DNA of 40,915 bases from Streptomyces sp. CB02400 (GCF_001905725.1 NZ_LIWB01000024.1:1-40915), one strand, 5' to 3'. Shown: positions 23,979-31,992, counted from the first letter of the stretch. A program made the numbers and translations. Notes: generated from the sequence alone by a model not told the origin.

Positions 23979-24866
23979 ATGAGGACCGCCGTGATCCGGT
24001 CGCAGGCGCAGGTAGCCGAGAAGCACACCGAGGCCGGGACGCGTGACGGGAATCCGCAGGACGTGGTGGATCCGCGTGCCGTCGCCCCGCGCGACGCCAG
24101 GGAGCTGTCCCGCCAGTTCTTCCGTCGCCTGGCGGAGCTGGAGGAGGGCACGCACGAGTACCAGTACGCGCGCAACACCCTCATCGAGATGAACATGTCC
24201 CTCGTCCGGTTCGCGGCCGGGCGGTTCCGCGGCCGCGGCGACGACATGGACGACATCGTGCAGACCGGCATGATCGGTCTGATCAAGGCCATCGACCGGT
24301 TCGAGCTGTCCCGCGAGGTCGAGTTCACCTCCTTCGCGCTGCCGTACATCGTCGGTGAGATCAAGCGTTTCTTCCGGGACACCACGTGGGCCGTGCACGT
24401 GCCGCGCCGGCTCCAGGAGCTGCGGGTCGAGCTGGCGAAGGCCCGCGAGGAGCTGGCCAGCCGGCTGGACCGGGAGCCCACGGTCGGTGAGCTGGCCACG
24501 CTGATGAACATCACCGAGCAGCAGGTCGTCGAGGGACAGATCGCCGCGAACGGGTACAACTCGTCGTCGCTGGACGCCGCCCTCACCGGTGACGGCCCCG
24601 AGCACGGCGAGGCCGTCCTGGCCGACTTCATCGGCGTCGAGGAGGAGGGGCTGCGCCTCGTCGAGGACTTCCACTCGCTCGCTCCGCTGATGGCCGAGCT
24701 CAGCGAACGCGACCGGGAGATCATCCACCTGCGGTTCGTGGAGGAGGCCACCCAGGCGGAGATCGGTGAGCGTCTCGGCTGCTCGCAGATGCACGTGTCC
24801 CGCCTGATCAAGCGGATCATCACCCGGCTGCGCGAGGGCATGCTGGGCGAGCTCGGCTGCGCCTGA
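23979..24866 (+). CDS. sigL: RNA polymerase sigma factor, SigB/SigF/SigG family
   Basis: Group 3 sigma factor of 295 residues. Region 2 spans about 60-140, with DDMDDIVQTGMIGLIKAIDRF and FTSFALPYIVGEIKRFFRD. Region 3 follows (VPRRLQELR onward), and region 4 is at about 225-290 with a helix-turn-helix TQAEIGERLGCSQMHVSRLIKR. The SigB/F/G subfamily governs stress response and sporulation in Streptomyces and is usually held by RsbW-type anti-sigma kinases. The symbol is given because, as I recall, sigL sits next to clpP3/P4 and popR in S. coelicolor; treat it as provisional. ATG 23979 follows GGGGAGAGG. The neighbouring RsbW-like ATPase gene is convergent. Confidence 0.87.
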   Translation: MRTAVIRSQAQVAEKHTEAGTRDGNPQDVVDPRAVAPRDARELSRQFFRRLAELEEGTHEYQYARNTLIEMNMSLVRFAAGRFRGRGDDMDDIVQTGMIGLIKAIDRFELSREVEFTSFALPYIVGEIKRFFRDTTWAVHVPRRLQELRVELAKAREELASRLDREPTVGELATLMNITEQQVVEGQIAANGYNSSSLDAALTGDGPEHGEAVLADFIGVEEEGLRLVEDFHSLAPLMAELSERDREIIHLRFVEEATQAEIGERLGCSQMHVSRLIKRIITRLREGMLGELGCA

Positions 24867-24890
24867 CCGGGCGGGCGGCGGCGTGGCCGG

Positions 24891-25346
24891 TCAGGCGGCG
24901 CCGAGGTTCAGTACCGCGCGTACGCACTTGCCGACCGGCACGTGTTCGACGGTGACGTCCCGCGCCAGCGCGCGGACGATCTCCAGACCGTGCCGGCCGA
25001 CGCGTTCGGGGTCGCGCGGGAAGACCCGGGGCAGGCTGGCGCTGCTGTCGTAGACCGCCACAGTGAGCGCGGTGTCGGTGCCCTCCAGTTCCAGGATGTA
25101 CGGGCCCTCGCTGTGCCGGTCCGCGTTGGTGACCAGTTCGCTCACCACCAGCAGCACCGCGCCGTCGGCCCGCTCGTCGATCGTGGCGCACCATTCGGTC
25201 CGCAGTTGCTGGAGGAAGTGCGCGGCGAACGTCCGCGCCTCGGCGATGCACCCCGGCTCGCCGGTGAAGTGTGCCGCCCGCCGCAGCGGTTCCACGGGCA
25301 CGTCGAAACCAGTCGGTATCACTGCCCCGTCCAGGTGGTAGGTCAT
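24891..25346 (-). CDS. RsbW-like ATP-binding protein (anti-sigma factor / GHKL kinase-like)
   Basis: Protein of 151 residues with a GHKL ATPase fold. The N-box reads SELVTNADRH (69-78), a DSSASLP strand end stands where the G1 box would be, and GRHGLEIV is the G2 region. It lacks a histidine phosphoacceptor domain, as in RsbW/SpoIIAB-type anti-sigma kinases. The canonical D-x-G-x-G G1 motif is degraded, so kinase activity is uncertain. Convergent with the sigma gene (24 nt apart) and preceded by a SigB-type promoter candidate, it is a good candidate for its anti-sigma factor, though Streptomyces have dozens of such orphans. The start at 25346 has GGAGAG upstream. Confidence 0.85.
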   Translation of the reverse strand: MTYHLDGAVIPTGFDVPVEPLRRAAHFTGEPGCIAEARTFAAHFLQQLRTEWCATIDERADGAVLLVVSELVTNADRHSEGPYILELEGTDTALTVAVYDSSASLPRVFPRDPERVGRHGLEIVRALARDVTVEHVPVGKCVRAVLNLGAA

Positions 25347-25399
25347 GCTCGTTTCTCTCCGCGAAGCCGGGCCGGCCGGACGAATCTGCACCAGTCCTG

Positions 25400-25424
25400 G
25401 TACCCCGAGTTTCGCGGCACAGTC
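25400..25424 (-). promoter_or_regulatory. Candidate SigB-family promoter of the RsbW-like gene
   Basis: On the minus strand GACT (25424-25421), a 15-nt spacer and GGGTAC (25405-25400), 54 nt before the start codon of the RsbW-like gene. The match to GNNT-N14-16-GGGTA(C/T) is good in the -10 and weaker in the -35. Confidence 0.5.
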
Positions 25425-25493
25425 CCCCTGATCGGTGTTCGCCCCCGTGGGGCGGGGAACCCGGGTTCCGCCGGGTTCGGCGGAAGGGGCGCC

Positions 25494-26078
25494 ATGAACG
25501 GACTGACGGCGGTACGGAGCCTGACGACGCTGCCCGTGGTGACGCTGGGCGGCGATGCCGTGGCACATGTCAAGGACACGGTCTTCGACCCGGCGGCCGG
25601 GCGGATCGCGAGCTTCACCCTCACCGGCCGGACCCTGATGTCGGGCCCGCTGCCGCAGGATCTGCCCTGGCCGGCGGTGCACTGCCTGGGCCGTCACGCG
25701 GTGATGGTCCGCGACGAAGGGGCGTTGTGCGACCTGCCCCTGTCGGTGGCGCGCCGGGACGCCCTGCGCGGGCGGCTGCTCGGGGCGCAGGTGCTGACCG
25801 ACGACGGCGACCTGGTGGGCACCGTGCTCGACGTGCTGGTCGAGGGCGGCACCAGCGGCCGGCTCGTCGCGTTCCGGCTCGCCGCGCACCGGGAGCTGGT
25901 GCACGGCTCCCGGCACCGCCGGCACCAGGTGTACGTGCCGCGGGGCGAGGTGCTGAGCGTCTCCGGCCGGACGCTGGTGATCCCGGCGCACGCGACGACG
26001 TACGTCACCGACGGCCTGCCGGCCTTCGTCGCCCGGGCCGGCGCCCACCACGACCGCGGGAGGGGCGCGGTCCGATGA
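25494..26078 (+). CDS. PRC-barrel domain protein
   Basis: Protein of 194 residues composed of two PRC-barrel-like repeats, seen as LPVVTLGGDAVAHVKDTVFDPAAG near the N-terminus (residues about 13-36) and LLGAQVLTDDGDLVGTVLDV in the middle. PRC-barrels are small beta domains found in the photosynthetic reaction centre H subunit and the RNA-processing protein RimM; in stand-alone bacterial forms the function is unknown. It has no membrane helix. ATG 25494 has GGAAGGGG upstream. Its stop overlaps the start of a second PRC-barrel gene (ATGA), so the two are coupled and may form a heteromer. Confidence 0.8.
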   Translation: MNGLTAVRSLTTLPVVTLGGDAVAHVKDTVFDPAAGRIASFTLTGRTLMSGPLPQDLPWPAVHCLGRHAVMVRDEGALCDLPLSVARRDALRGRLLGAQVLTDDGDLVGTVLDVLVEGGTSGRLVAFRLAAHRELVHGSRHRRHQVYVPRGEVLSVSGRTLVIPAHATTYVTDGLPAFVARAGAHHDRGRGAVR

Positions 26079-26506
26079 TGCTGTTCTCACGGGTGCGCGG
26101 GCTGCCCGTCCTGACGCCGGGCGACGCGGACCGGGTCGGGGTGGTCCGCGCGCTGACGGTCGACGCGGCGTCCGGGGAGGTCACACATGTCCGGATACGG
26201 CGTGGGCGGCTGCGCAGGGAGGCCGTGGTGGCCTGGAGCGCCCTGGGCGCGGTCGGCCCGGACATGCTGATCGCGCGCCCGGCCGGCCGGCCGGGCGAGG
26301 CCCCGCCCCACCGTGATCTGGTGGGGAGCAGGGTGCTCACCGAGTGCGGCGAGGAGCGCGGCACCGTGCTCGACGCGGCGTTCGATCCGGCCACCGCCCG
26401 CATCGAGGCGGTCCTGACGACCCTCGGCGAGCTGCCGGCCGGCCGCCTGCTGGGCCTCGGCGACCACGCCCTGGTGATCCGGACGGGCCACGGACATCCC
26501 GGTTAG
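26075..26506 (+). CDS. Second PRC-barrel domain protein
   Basis: Protein of 143 residues, again with PRC-barrel-like repeats: LPVLTPGDADRVGVVRALTVD at the start and LVGSRVLTECGEERGTVLD in the middle. It is related in layout to the preceding gene but shorter and divergent, suggesting an old tandem duplication. Translation is coupled to the upstream gene through ATGATG, giving two possible adjacent starts (26075 or 26078), with GGGAGGGG upstream. No partner can be named. Confidence 0.78.
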   Translation: MMLFSRVRGLPVLTPGDADRVGVVRALTVDAASGEVTHVRIRRGRLRREAVVAWSALGAVGPDMLIARPAGRPGEAPPHRDLVGSRVLTECGEERGTVLDAAFDPATARIEAVLTTLGELPAGRLLGLGDHALVIRTGHGHPG

Positions 26507-26552
26507 GGTCTCCCGGCGGGCGGGGCGGGCCGGGGCTGCTTAGCGTGCAGGG

Positions 26553-27821
26553 GTGAGCTCACGCACCCCTTCCGGCCGTCCGGCCGCCCGCCACGGCTGG
26601 GCGCAGGCCCTCGCCACGGTACTCGGCGCGATGGTCGCCATGGGCGCGGTGGCCGCGCTGGGACTGTGGGCGGCCGGCGCCACGGACCTCCCGGGCGGTT
26701 CCTTCCCCCAGGTGGTCGCGGCGACCGTGGTCACGGCCGTCGGCGGCACGGTGGAGCTCTCCGGGGACGCCGGCGAGCTGGCCGGCGCGGAGGGCGGTCT
26801 GACGGTCATCCCGCTGTCCGTCACCCTCACCGGGGCGCTGGTCATCGGCCGGTGCTTCCTGCGCCCGCTGCGGCACCGGGCGGTCGCCGGGGCGCCCGAG
26901 CTGGCCGGGTGGGCGGCGCGGATCGCCGCGCTGTGGCTGCTCGCGGTCCTCGGCCTCGCGCTCGCCGCGCGGCACACGTACGAGCTCTCCCTCGGCGACG
27001 GCCCGCTCGGTGACCTGGGTGAGCTGTTCGGGATCAGGCCGGTGGTGGGGTTCTCCACCGACGTGCCGCCGACCGTCCTCATCGGCCTGCTCTGGCTGAC
27101 GGGCGTGCTGCTGGTGGCGCTGATGGTGTCCCGCGGCGCCCCGTTGCCGGCCGGGCTGCTGCGCTTCCAGACGTCGGTGCGTCCCGCGGCGCACGCGATG
27201 CTGCTGCTGTTGCTGGCCGCCGTCGTCATCGGACTCGTCATCGCGCTGGTCGTCGCCGCCACCCGGGGGCATCCGGCCGAGACGTTCGCCGTGATCCTGC
27301 TGGGGCTGCCCAACGTGGTCTGGCCGGCGCTGACGATCGGGTTCGGTGCCACCTGGGACGGCAGGGTGGAGGGGCCCTTCGGGCTGCCCATGCCGCACGT
27401 GCTCGACGAGGTGCTGCGCACACCGGACGTCTCCACCCTGAACCTGGGCACCCTCACCGAGCACGACGGCGGGAAGTGGTGGTGGCTGCTGGTGGTGACA
27501 GCGGTGCTGCTGCTGACCACCGCGTTCCTGATGGCGGCCCGCTCCCCCGACCGGGTGCGGGCCTGGCAGCACGCCGTGCACATGGCGGTGGCGCTGGCGC
27601 TGACCGTGCTGATGATCTGCCTCATGGCCCGGATCTCCGCACGGTTCGGCCTGTCCGTGCTCGGCATCGGCGACCTGGGCGAGGGCTTCTCCGGCCAGGT
27701 GCTGCTGAGACCACGCCTGTGGAGCACCCTGGGCCTGGCCCTGCTGTGGGGCCTGGTCACGGGTTTCGCGGGGGCGCTGCCGGCGCGAGGGGTACGCCGG
27801 AGGGGCAGGACCGGCCACTGA
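26553..27821 (+). CDS. Streptophobe-family multi-pass membrane protein
   Basis: Protein of 422 residues with about nine to ten hydrophobic segments separated by short loops, and hydrophilic ends (SSRTPSGRPAARHG at the start, RRRGRTGH at the end). The pattern and stretches such as LLGLPNVVWPALTIGFGATW match the 'streptophobe' family, a lineage-restricted set of hydrophobic Streptomyces proteins often encoded near kinases or secreted proteins. Function is unknown. The start is GTG 26553 with a weak GCAGGGG. It follows the PRC-barrel pair by 46 nt. Confidence 0.8.
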   Translation: MSSRTPSGRPAARHGWAQALATVLGAMVAMGAVAALGLWAAGATDLPGGSFPQVVAATVVTAVGGTVELSGDAGELAGAEGGLTVIPLSVTLTGALVIGRCFLRPLRHRAVAGAPELAGWAARIAALWLLAVLGLALAARHTYELSLGDGPLGDLGELFGIRPVVGFSTDVPPTVLIGLLWLTGVLLVALMVSRGAPLPAGLLRFQTSVRPAAHAMLLLLLAAVVIGLVIALVVAATRGHPAETFAVILLGLPNVVWPALTIGFGATWDGRVEGPFGLPMPHVLDEVLRTPDVSTLNLGTLTEHDGGKWWWLLVVTAVLLLTTAFLMAARSPDRVRAWQHAVHMAVALALTVLMICLMARISARFGLSVLGIGDLGEGFSGQVLLRPRLWSTLGLALLWGLVTGFAGALPARGVRRRGRTGH

Positions 27822-27827
27822 CCGGGT

Positions 27828-28181
27828 TCACACCTGCGGACCGGACGCCGGCCGCGCCCGGCGCGGCAGCTCGGGCCGGTCCTCGCCCGCGTCGGGTCCG
27901 GGCACACGCAGGTCCCTCAGCATCGCCGGACGGCCGGTCACGGCCGTGGGAGCGCCGGCGGTGGGTGGGCCCCGGGGTACGAAGACCGGGCGGCGGCCGT
28001 CGATCCACGCCGGCCGGCCGTTGGAGCGCAGCACGTGCCCCCGGTCGCCGCACCGCTCCGGCGGCCGCACCGGCAGCAGCGGGTCGAGGGACACGGTGGG
28101 CCGGCCGGGGTCGGTGGTCTCCCGGGCGGACAGGTCGTGCTCGGGGACGACGAGCGTGGGACGGAATCCGGGGCCGTCATC
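27828..28181 (-). pseudogene. SH3-like domain fragment after the ABC transporter gene
   Basis: This minus-strand frame encodes DDGPGFRPTLVVPEHDL, then TVSLDPLLPVRPPERCGDRG and SNGRPAWIDGRRPVFVP. The pattern is common in Streptomyces proteins (roughly '...THVVP...LDPLLPVQ...NGWSAWVDGRLL', recalled, not searched). Yet no ATG, GTG or TTG in this frame lies at a sensible place: the first in-frame ATG is inside the ABC gene. An ATG at 28180 exists in the neighbouring frame, one base away. The protein also ends early compared with the forms I recall. A lost start or a frameshift and truncation is the simplest reading; a non-standard start or a frameshift from the ABC gene are alternatives. Confidence 0.5.
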
Positions 28182-28189
28182 GTGGGCGC

Positions 28190-30511
28190 CTACTCCCGCA
28201 TCACGGCCGGCTCGTGACGCCGCAGCAGACGGGACACCAGCAGGCCGAGGAGCAGCGACAGGGCGAGCAGCATGCCCACGGCGAGCAGCCACCCGTCCGC
28301 CGTGTGCGCGAAGAGCGGATCACGGCTCAGGTCGCCGGGCGAGAGCGCGGGGAGCCCGATGGTGCCGGCCATCGCGGCGAACCCCCAGCGGGCGGGTACC
28401 AGCCAGGCCAGCTGCTCCAGCACGAGCACGCCGTCGAGCGGCAGCAGGGCGCCGCAGAAGACGACCTGGACGATGGCGAGCAGCACCAGCAGCGGCATCG
28501 TCACCTCCTCCTTGCGGACCACCGCGGAGACCAGCAGGCCGAGCATCATCGCGGTGAAGGCGAGCAGCGCGACGGCGACGGTGATCTCGACAAGGGGCGG
28601 CATCAGCACGCCTTCGCCGCCGGGTGCGTTCAGGTCCACGCCGAGCAGTGCGACGAGGGTCAGCACCACGGCCTGGAGCACGGTGACCGTGCCGAGCACG
28701 ACCACCTTGGACATCAGGTACGCCGATCTGGACAGGCCCACGGCCCGCTCCCGCTGGTAGATCACCCGCTCTTTGACGAGTTCGCGCACCGCGTTGGCCG
28801 CGCCGGTGAGGACCGCGCCGACGCACAGGATGAGCAGGGCGTTCATGGCGGACCTGCGCGTCAGCTCACTGCCCGCGAGGGCCCGCGCCATGGCACCCAT
28901 CACGAACGGCAGCGCGATCATGACGGCGAGGAAGGTGCGGTCCGCGGCGAGCGCGGCGGTGTAGCGGCGGACCAGGGTGCGGAGCTGGGCGCCCCAACCG
29001 CGCGGCCGGGGCGGGGGCCCCACGACGACCGGCTCCTCGCGGGGCCGCTCGGGCTGGGCGGCGGCCTCGACGACGTACCGCCGGTGGAAGGCTGAGTCGC
29101 GGTACCGCCCCGCCCAGTCCCGGTCCTGCTGCTGCTCGAACGCCTCGAAGGCCTCCGGCCAGTGCTCGAAACCGAAGAAGGCGAGGGCGTCACCGGGGGG
29201 ACCGTAGTAGGCGACCCTGCCGCCGGGGGCGAGGACGAGGAGGCGGTCGCAGACGTCCAGGCTGAGCACGCTGTGGGTGACGACGACGACGGTCCGGCCG
29301 TCGTCGGCGAGGCCGCGCAGCATGCGCATCACCGAGCGGTCCATGCCGGGGTCGAGGCCGGAGGTCGGCTCGTCGAGGAAGAGCAGCGACGGCTTGGTCA
29401 GCAGTTCCAGCGCGACGCTGACCCGTTTGCGCTGTCCGCCGGACAGGCTGTGGACATGCTGGCGGGCCCGCTCCGCGAGGCCGAGTTCACGGATCACCTC
29501 GTCGACCCGGGCCCGTCGTTCGGCCTGGGCGGTGTCCTGCGGGAAGCGCAGCTCGGCGGCGTAGGACAGGGCGGCGTGGACGGTCAGCTGGGTGTGCAGG
29601 ATGTCGTCCTGCGGTACGAGGCCGATGCGCTGGCGCAGCTCGGCGTAGTCGTGGTACAGGTCGCGGCCGTCGTAGAGGACGGTGCCGTGGTCGGCGGGGC
29701 GCTGACCGGTGAGCGCGTTCATCAGGGTGGACTTGCCGGCGCCGCTCGGGCCGACGACCGCGAGCAGGCACTTCTCCCCCACCGGGAAGGAGACGTGGTC
29801 GAGGAGGCGCTTGGCGCCCCGGTCGACGGCGACGGTGAGGTTCTGGACGTCGAGGGAGACCTCGCCGGTGTCGACGTACTCCTGGAGTTCGTCGCCGATC
29901 AGGGAGAAGTCGGAGTGGCCGACGCCGACGATGTCGCCGGGGAGGATGTCGGCCCGGTCGACCGGCACGCCGTTGAGGTAGGTGCCGGTGTGGCTGCCGA
30001 GGTCGACGATCTCGTACGAGCCGTCGGCGTGGACGTGCAGTTCGGCGTGGTGCCGGGAGACGAGCAGGTCGTCGACGACCAGGTCGTTGTCGGGGTCCCG
30101 GCCGATGCGGACGGTGCGGGTGGGCAGGGGTCGTACGGAGGCCGGCTGCCGGAAGGTGTGGGTGAGGGCGGGTCGGGAGACCGCCTGCGGCCGGTCGTGT
30201 GCGGGGGCGGCGAGGACGGCGCGGGGGCCGTCCTCGGGATTGCCGAAGTGGAGGACGCTGCCGGGGCCGACCTCCCGGGCTCGGACGCGCCGGCCGTCGG
30301 CGTAGGTGCCGTTGGTGCTGTGCTCGTCCTCGACGGTCCAGCGGCCGTCCACGGGGTGGAGCACCGCATGGTGCCAGGAGACCCGGGCGTCGTCGATGAC
30401 GATGTCGCTCGACGGGTCGCGTCCCACGTGGTAGTCGCGGACCGGACTCATCACGGTGGAGCCCGTCTCGGTCTCCAGGACGAGCTCCGGGGCGACCAGT
30501 CGCTCCGCCAT
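28190..30511 (-). CDS. FHA-FHA-ABC transporter (fused ATPase and ABC2 permease)
   Basis: Protein of 773 residues. Two FHA domains lie at about 25-95 (GRDPSSD, SWHH, STNGTY) and 135-205 (GRDPDND, SRHH, SHTGTY) and would bind phospho-threonine peptides. An ABC ATPase follows at about 220-450 with Walker A GPSGAGKST (254-262), signature LSGGQ (356-360) and Walker B LLFLDEP (376-382). A C-terminal ABC2-type permease with about six helices (530-770) completes a half-transporter of the ABCG type. The partner is probably itself as a dimer. The FHA domains suggest control by a Ser/Thr kinase. The transported substrate is unknown. The start ATG 30511 has no ribosome-binding site. Confidence 0.92.
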   Translation of the reverse strand: MAERLVAPELVLETETGSTVMSPVRDYHVGRDPSSDIVIDDARVSWHHAVLHPVDGRWTVEDEHSTNGTYADGRRVRAREVGPGSVLHFGNPEDGPRAVLAAPAHDRPQAVSRPALTHTFRQPASVRPLPTRTVRIGRDPDNDLVVDDLLVSRHHAELHVHADGSYEIVDLGSHTGTYLNGVPVDRADILPGDIVGVGHSDFSLIGDELQEYVDTGEVSLDVQNLTVAVDRGAKRLLDHVSFPVGEKCLLAVVGPSGAGKSTLMNALTGQRPADHGTVLYDGRDLYHDYAELRQRIGLVPQDDILHTQLTVHAALSYAAELRFPQDTAQAERRARVDEVIRELGLAERARQHVHSLSGGQRKRVSVALELLTKPSLLFLDEPTSGLDPGMDRSVMRMLRGLADDGRTVVVVTHSVLSLDVCDRLLVLAPGGRVAYYGPPGDALAFFGFEHWPEAFEAFEQQQDRDWAGRYRDSAFHRRYVVEAAAQPERPREEPVVVGPPPRPRGWGAQLRTLVRRYTAALAADRTFLAVMIALPFVMGAMARALAGSELTRRSAMNALLILCVGAVLTGAANAVRELVKERVIYQRERAVGLSRSAYLMSKVVVLGTVTVLQAVVLTLVALLGVDLNAPGGEGVLMPPLVEITVAVALLAFTAMMLGLLVSAVVRKEEVTMPLLVLLAIVQVVFCGALLPLDGVLVLEQLAWLVPARWGFAAMAGTIGLPALSPGDLSRDPLFAHTADGWLLAVGMLLALSLLLGLLVSRLLRRHEPAVMRE

Positions 30512-30523
30512 GTCTGGATTCTA
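30511..30523 (-). promoter_or_regulatory. Possible -10 box giving a leaderless ABC transporter transcript
   Basis: On the minus strand TAGAAT (30523-30518) is followed by 6 nt and then the ATG. A start of transcription at the usual 6-7 nt would coincide with the A of the ATG. No purine-rich ribosome-binding site is seen before this codon. No convincing -35 box is visible. Confidence 0.4.
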
Positions 30524-30858
30524 CCCATTGGCCCGTTCGGGTGCCCGGCGTCACCGGCCGGGGTGCGGCCGTGCGCCTCGGAAAGGGGCGGGGGACTTGC
30601 CGGTCCGGGTGGACTGCGGGTCCGGCACAGCCGCCGAGGGCTGCACATCCCGTCCGCCGTCCGGGTGCAGAACCACCGGCAGGCGACGCTCCAGGGGCCA
30701 GGTCGTGCGGGATCAGCCGTCGTGCGCAGCCGGTGCCCGGCGCGCACAGCACCGTCTGCGGGGTCAGCCGGTGCGGATCCCGCCGGGGTGGCAACGGCTC
30801 GATCACCACTCACCGAGCGTCGGTCAACGACGCGTCCGATCAGTCGCCCGGCACCTCC
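30512..30858. other. Intergenic region upstream of the ABC transporter gene
   Basis: About 347 bp between the start of the FHA-ABC gene and the end of the TTA-containing orphan, both on the minus strand. Apart from the -10-like box next to 30511 I see no gene, no strong hairpin and no repeat here. Open frames present are low-complexity shadows. Confidence 0.4.
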
Positions 30859-31269
30859 TCAGGCGACGGGAACACCGAGCACCCGGGCGGCGCGTTGCAT
30901 GCGCAGGGCGTCCACGGACTCGGCCAGCAGTTCGTACTCGGTGGTGTCGTCGCCGGTGGCGAGGCGCACCATCCGCCCGGCGGCGAGCGTCTCGGCCACC
31001 TCCTCCTGCCGGGCGACGTCGCCGCACCAGGTGCGCAGTACGGCGGGGACGTCGGGCACGCCGTCGGCGACGGGGACGAGTGCCCCCGGCGGTAAGTGCT
31101 CGGCGTCGGGCTGCGGGTCGAGGCGCTCGGCGATCCAGAGGGCACGGTCGCGCAGCCACCACAGGGCGAGGGCGAGGGTGGGCGCCCGGTAGGTGCCGAG
31201 CGGTACGCCGATGCGCCGGCCGTCGCAGACCCCGTACGCGGTGACATGGCACAGGAATTCGTCGTGCAC
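30859..31269 (-). CDS. Hypothetical protein containing a TTA leucine codon
   Basis: Protein of 136 residues, unnamed, that looks like a type I recall from other Streptomyces. It starts MHDEFLCHVTAYGVCDG and includes IGVPLGTYRAPTLALALWWLRD and TTEYELLAESVDALRM. It is probably a soluble alpha/beta protein; no membrane helix or signal is clear. Leucine in DAEHLPPG is encoded by TTA (forward 31091-31095 area), the rare codon read by the developmentally controlled bldA tRNA, so production may be delayed to aerial growth. GTG 31269 has GGGAGGG three to four nt upstream. Its promoter region holds the GAAACA repeats. Confidence 0.82.
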   Translation of the reverse strand: MHDEFLCHVTAYGVCDGRRIGVPLGTYRAPTLALALWWLRDRALWIAERLDPQPDAEHLPPGALVPVADGVPDVPAVLRTWCGDVARQEEVAETLAAGRMVRLATGDDTTEYELLAESVDALRMQRAARVLGVPVA

Positions 31270-31608
31270 GTTCCCTCCCCCGCTGCGTTGCTCGCCCGCC
31301 GGGCCGGGCCGGCTGCCCGCCTCGTGGCTCGCATGCTGTGCGTGAGGGCGCCGTCGCGCGGTGTGAAGCGCTCTCGCTAGTCGAGTATGTTCACCGCTGA
31401 AACACTGTCACCATGTGTTTCCGGCCAGTCTCCTGGCATATTCACAGCCGCCGCTGGCCGAAACAGTGCGGGTGCGACCGACGGGCCGCATATGACCTCG
31501 GAGGTAATCGACCGCGGACCGGGGGCGCGGGCAAGGTGGGGGCACCGGGTCACCACGACCGGGATCCACCGTCCGACCAGCAGACACGACCTCCCTGGGG
31601 GATTCGCC
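31270..31608. other. Divergent intergenic region with GAAACA repeats
   Basis: About 339 bp between the TTA gene (minus) and the NTF2-like gene (plus), less GC-rich than its flanks. It holds an imperfect set of repeated elements: GAAACACTG at 31399-31407, its reverse complement partner GTGTTTC at 31415-31421, and GAAACAGTG at 31460-31468. TGTTTC-C-GGCCAG (31416-31428) and CTGGCCGAAACA (31454-31465) also form an inverted repeat with one bulge. Confidence 0.5.
31399..31468. promoter_or_regulatory. Clustered GAAACA(C/G)TG operator-like repeats
   Basis: Arms GAAACAC and GTGTTTC (31399-31405, 31415-31421) form a perfect palindrome around a 9-nt spacer, and a third copy GAAACAGTG lies at 31460. The arrangement suggests a regulator binding site shared by the two divergent genes. 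The regulator is not known. Confidence 0.5.
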
Positions 31609-31992
31609 ATGACCACAGCCGCCCACCGTTACGACGCCGTCGTCGCCCGCTACTTCGAGGCCTGGAACGCCGACGGCGCCGAGGCACGCGCCAAGGCGGT
31701 GGCCGACGTGTGGACCGCGGACGGCCGTTACACCGACCCGCTGTCCGACGCCCTCGGCCACGAGGCGATCACCGCGGTGATCGCGGCGACGCACGAGCAG
31801 TTCCCCGGCTTCGCCTTCCGGCTCGCGGGGAACGTCGACGGCCACCACGACACCGCGCGCTTCTCCTGGGAGCTGGTGAACCGGGCGGACGGCTCGGCCC
31901 CCGTCGCCGGCTCGGACGTGATCACGCTCGACGCCGAGGACCGCGTCCGCGCCGTGTACGGCTTCCTGGACCGGGTGCCCGAGGGGGCGTGA
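31609..31992 (+). CDS. NTF2-like / SnoaL-type small protein
   Basis: Protein of 127 residues with the nuclear-transport-factor-2-like alpha+beta cone fold. Typical signs are YFEAWNADG in the first helix, VADVWTADGRYTDPLSDALGHEAI, and the end strand DRVRAVYGFLDR. The family includes ketosteroid isomerase and polyketide cyclases as well as many orphan proteins; no active-site assignment can be made here. ATG 31609 follows TGGGGGATTCGCC. A strong hairpin follows the gene. Confidence 0.88.
   Translation: MTTAAHRYDAVVARYFEAWNADGAEARAKAVADVWTADGRYTDPLSDALGHEAITAVIAATHEQFPGFAFRLAGNVDGHHDTARFSWELVNRADGSAPVAGSDVITLDAEDRVRAVYGFLDRVPEGA

Noticed and set aside
27938..28180. 80-codon minus-strand frame beginning at the ATG at 28180
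   Set aside because: Its product is low-complexity Ser/Pro/Arg; the neighbouring frame carries the recognisable domain instead.
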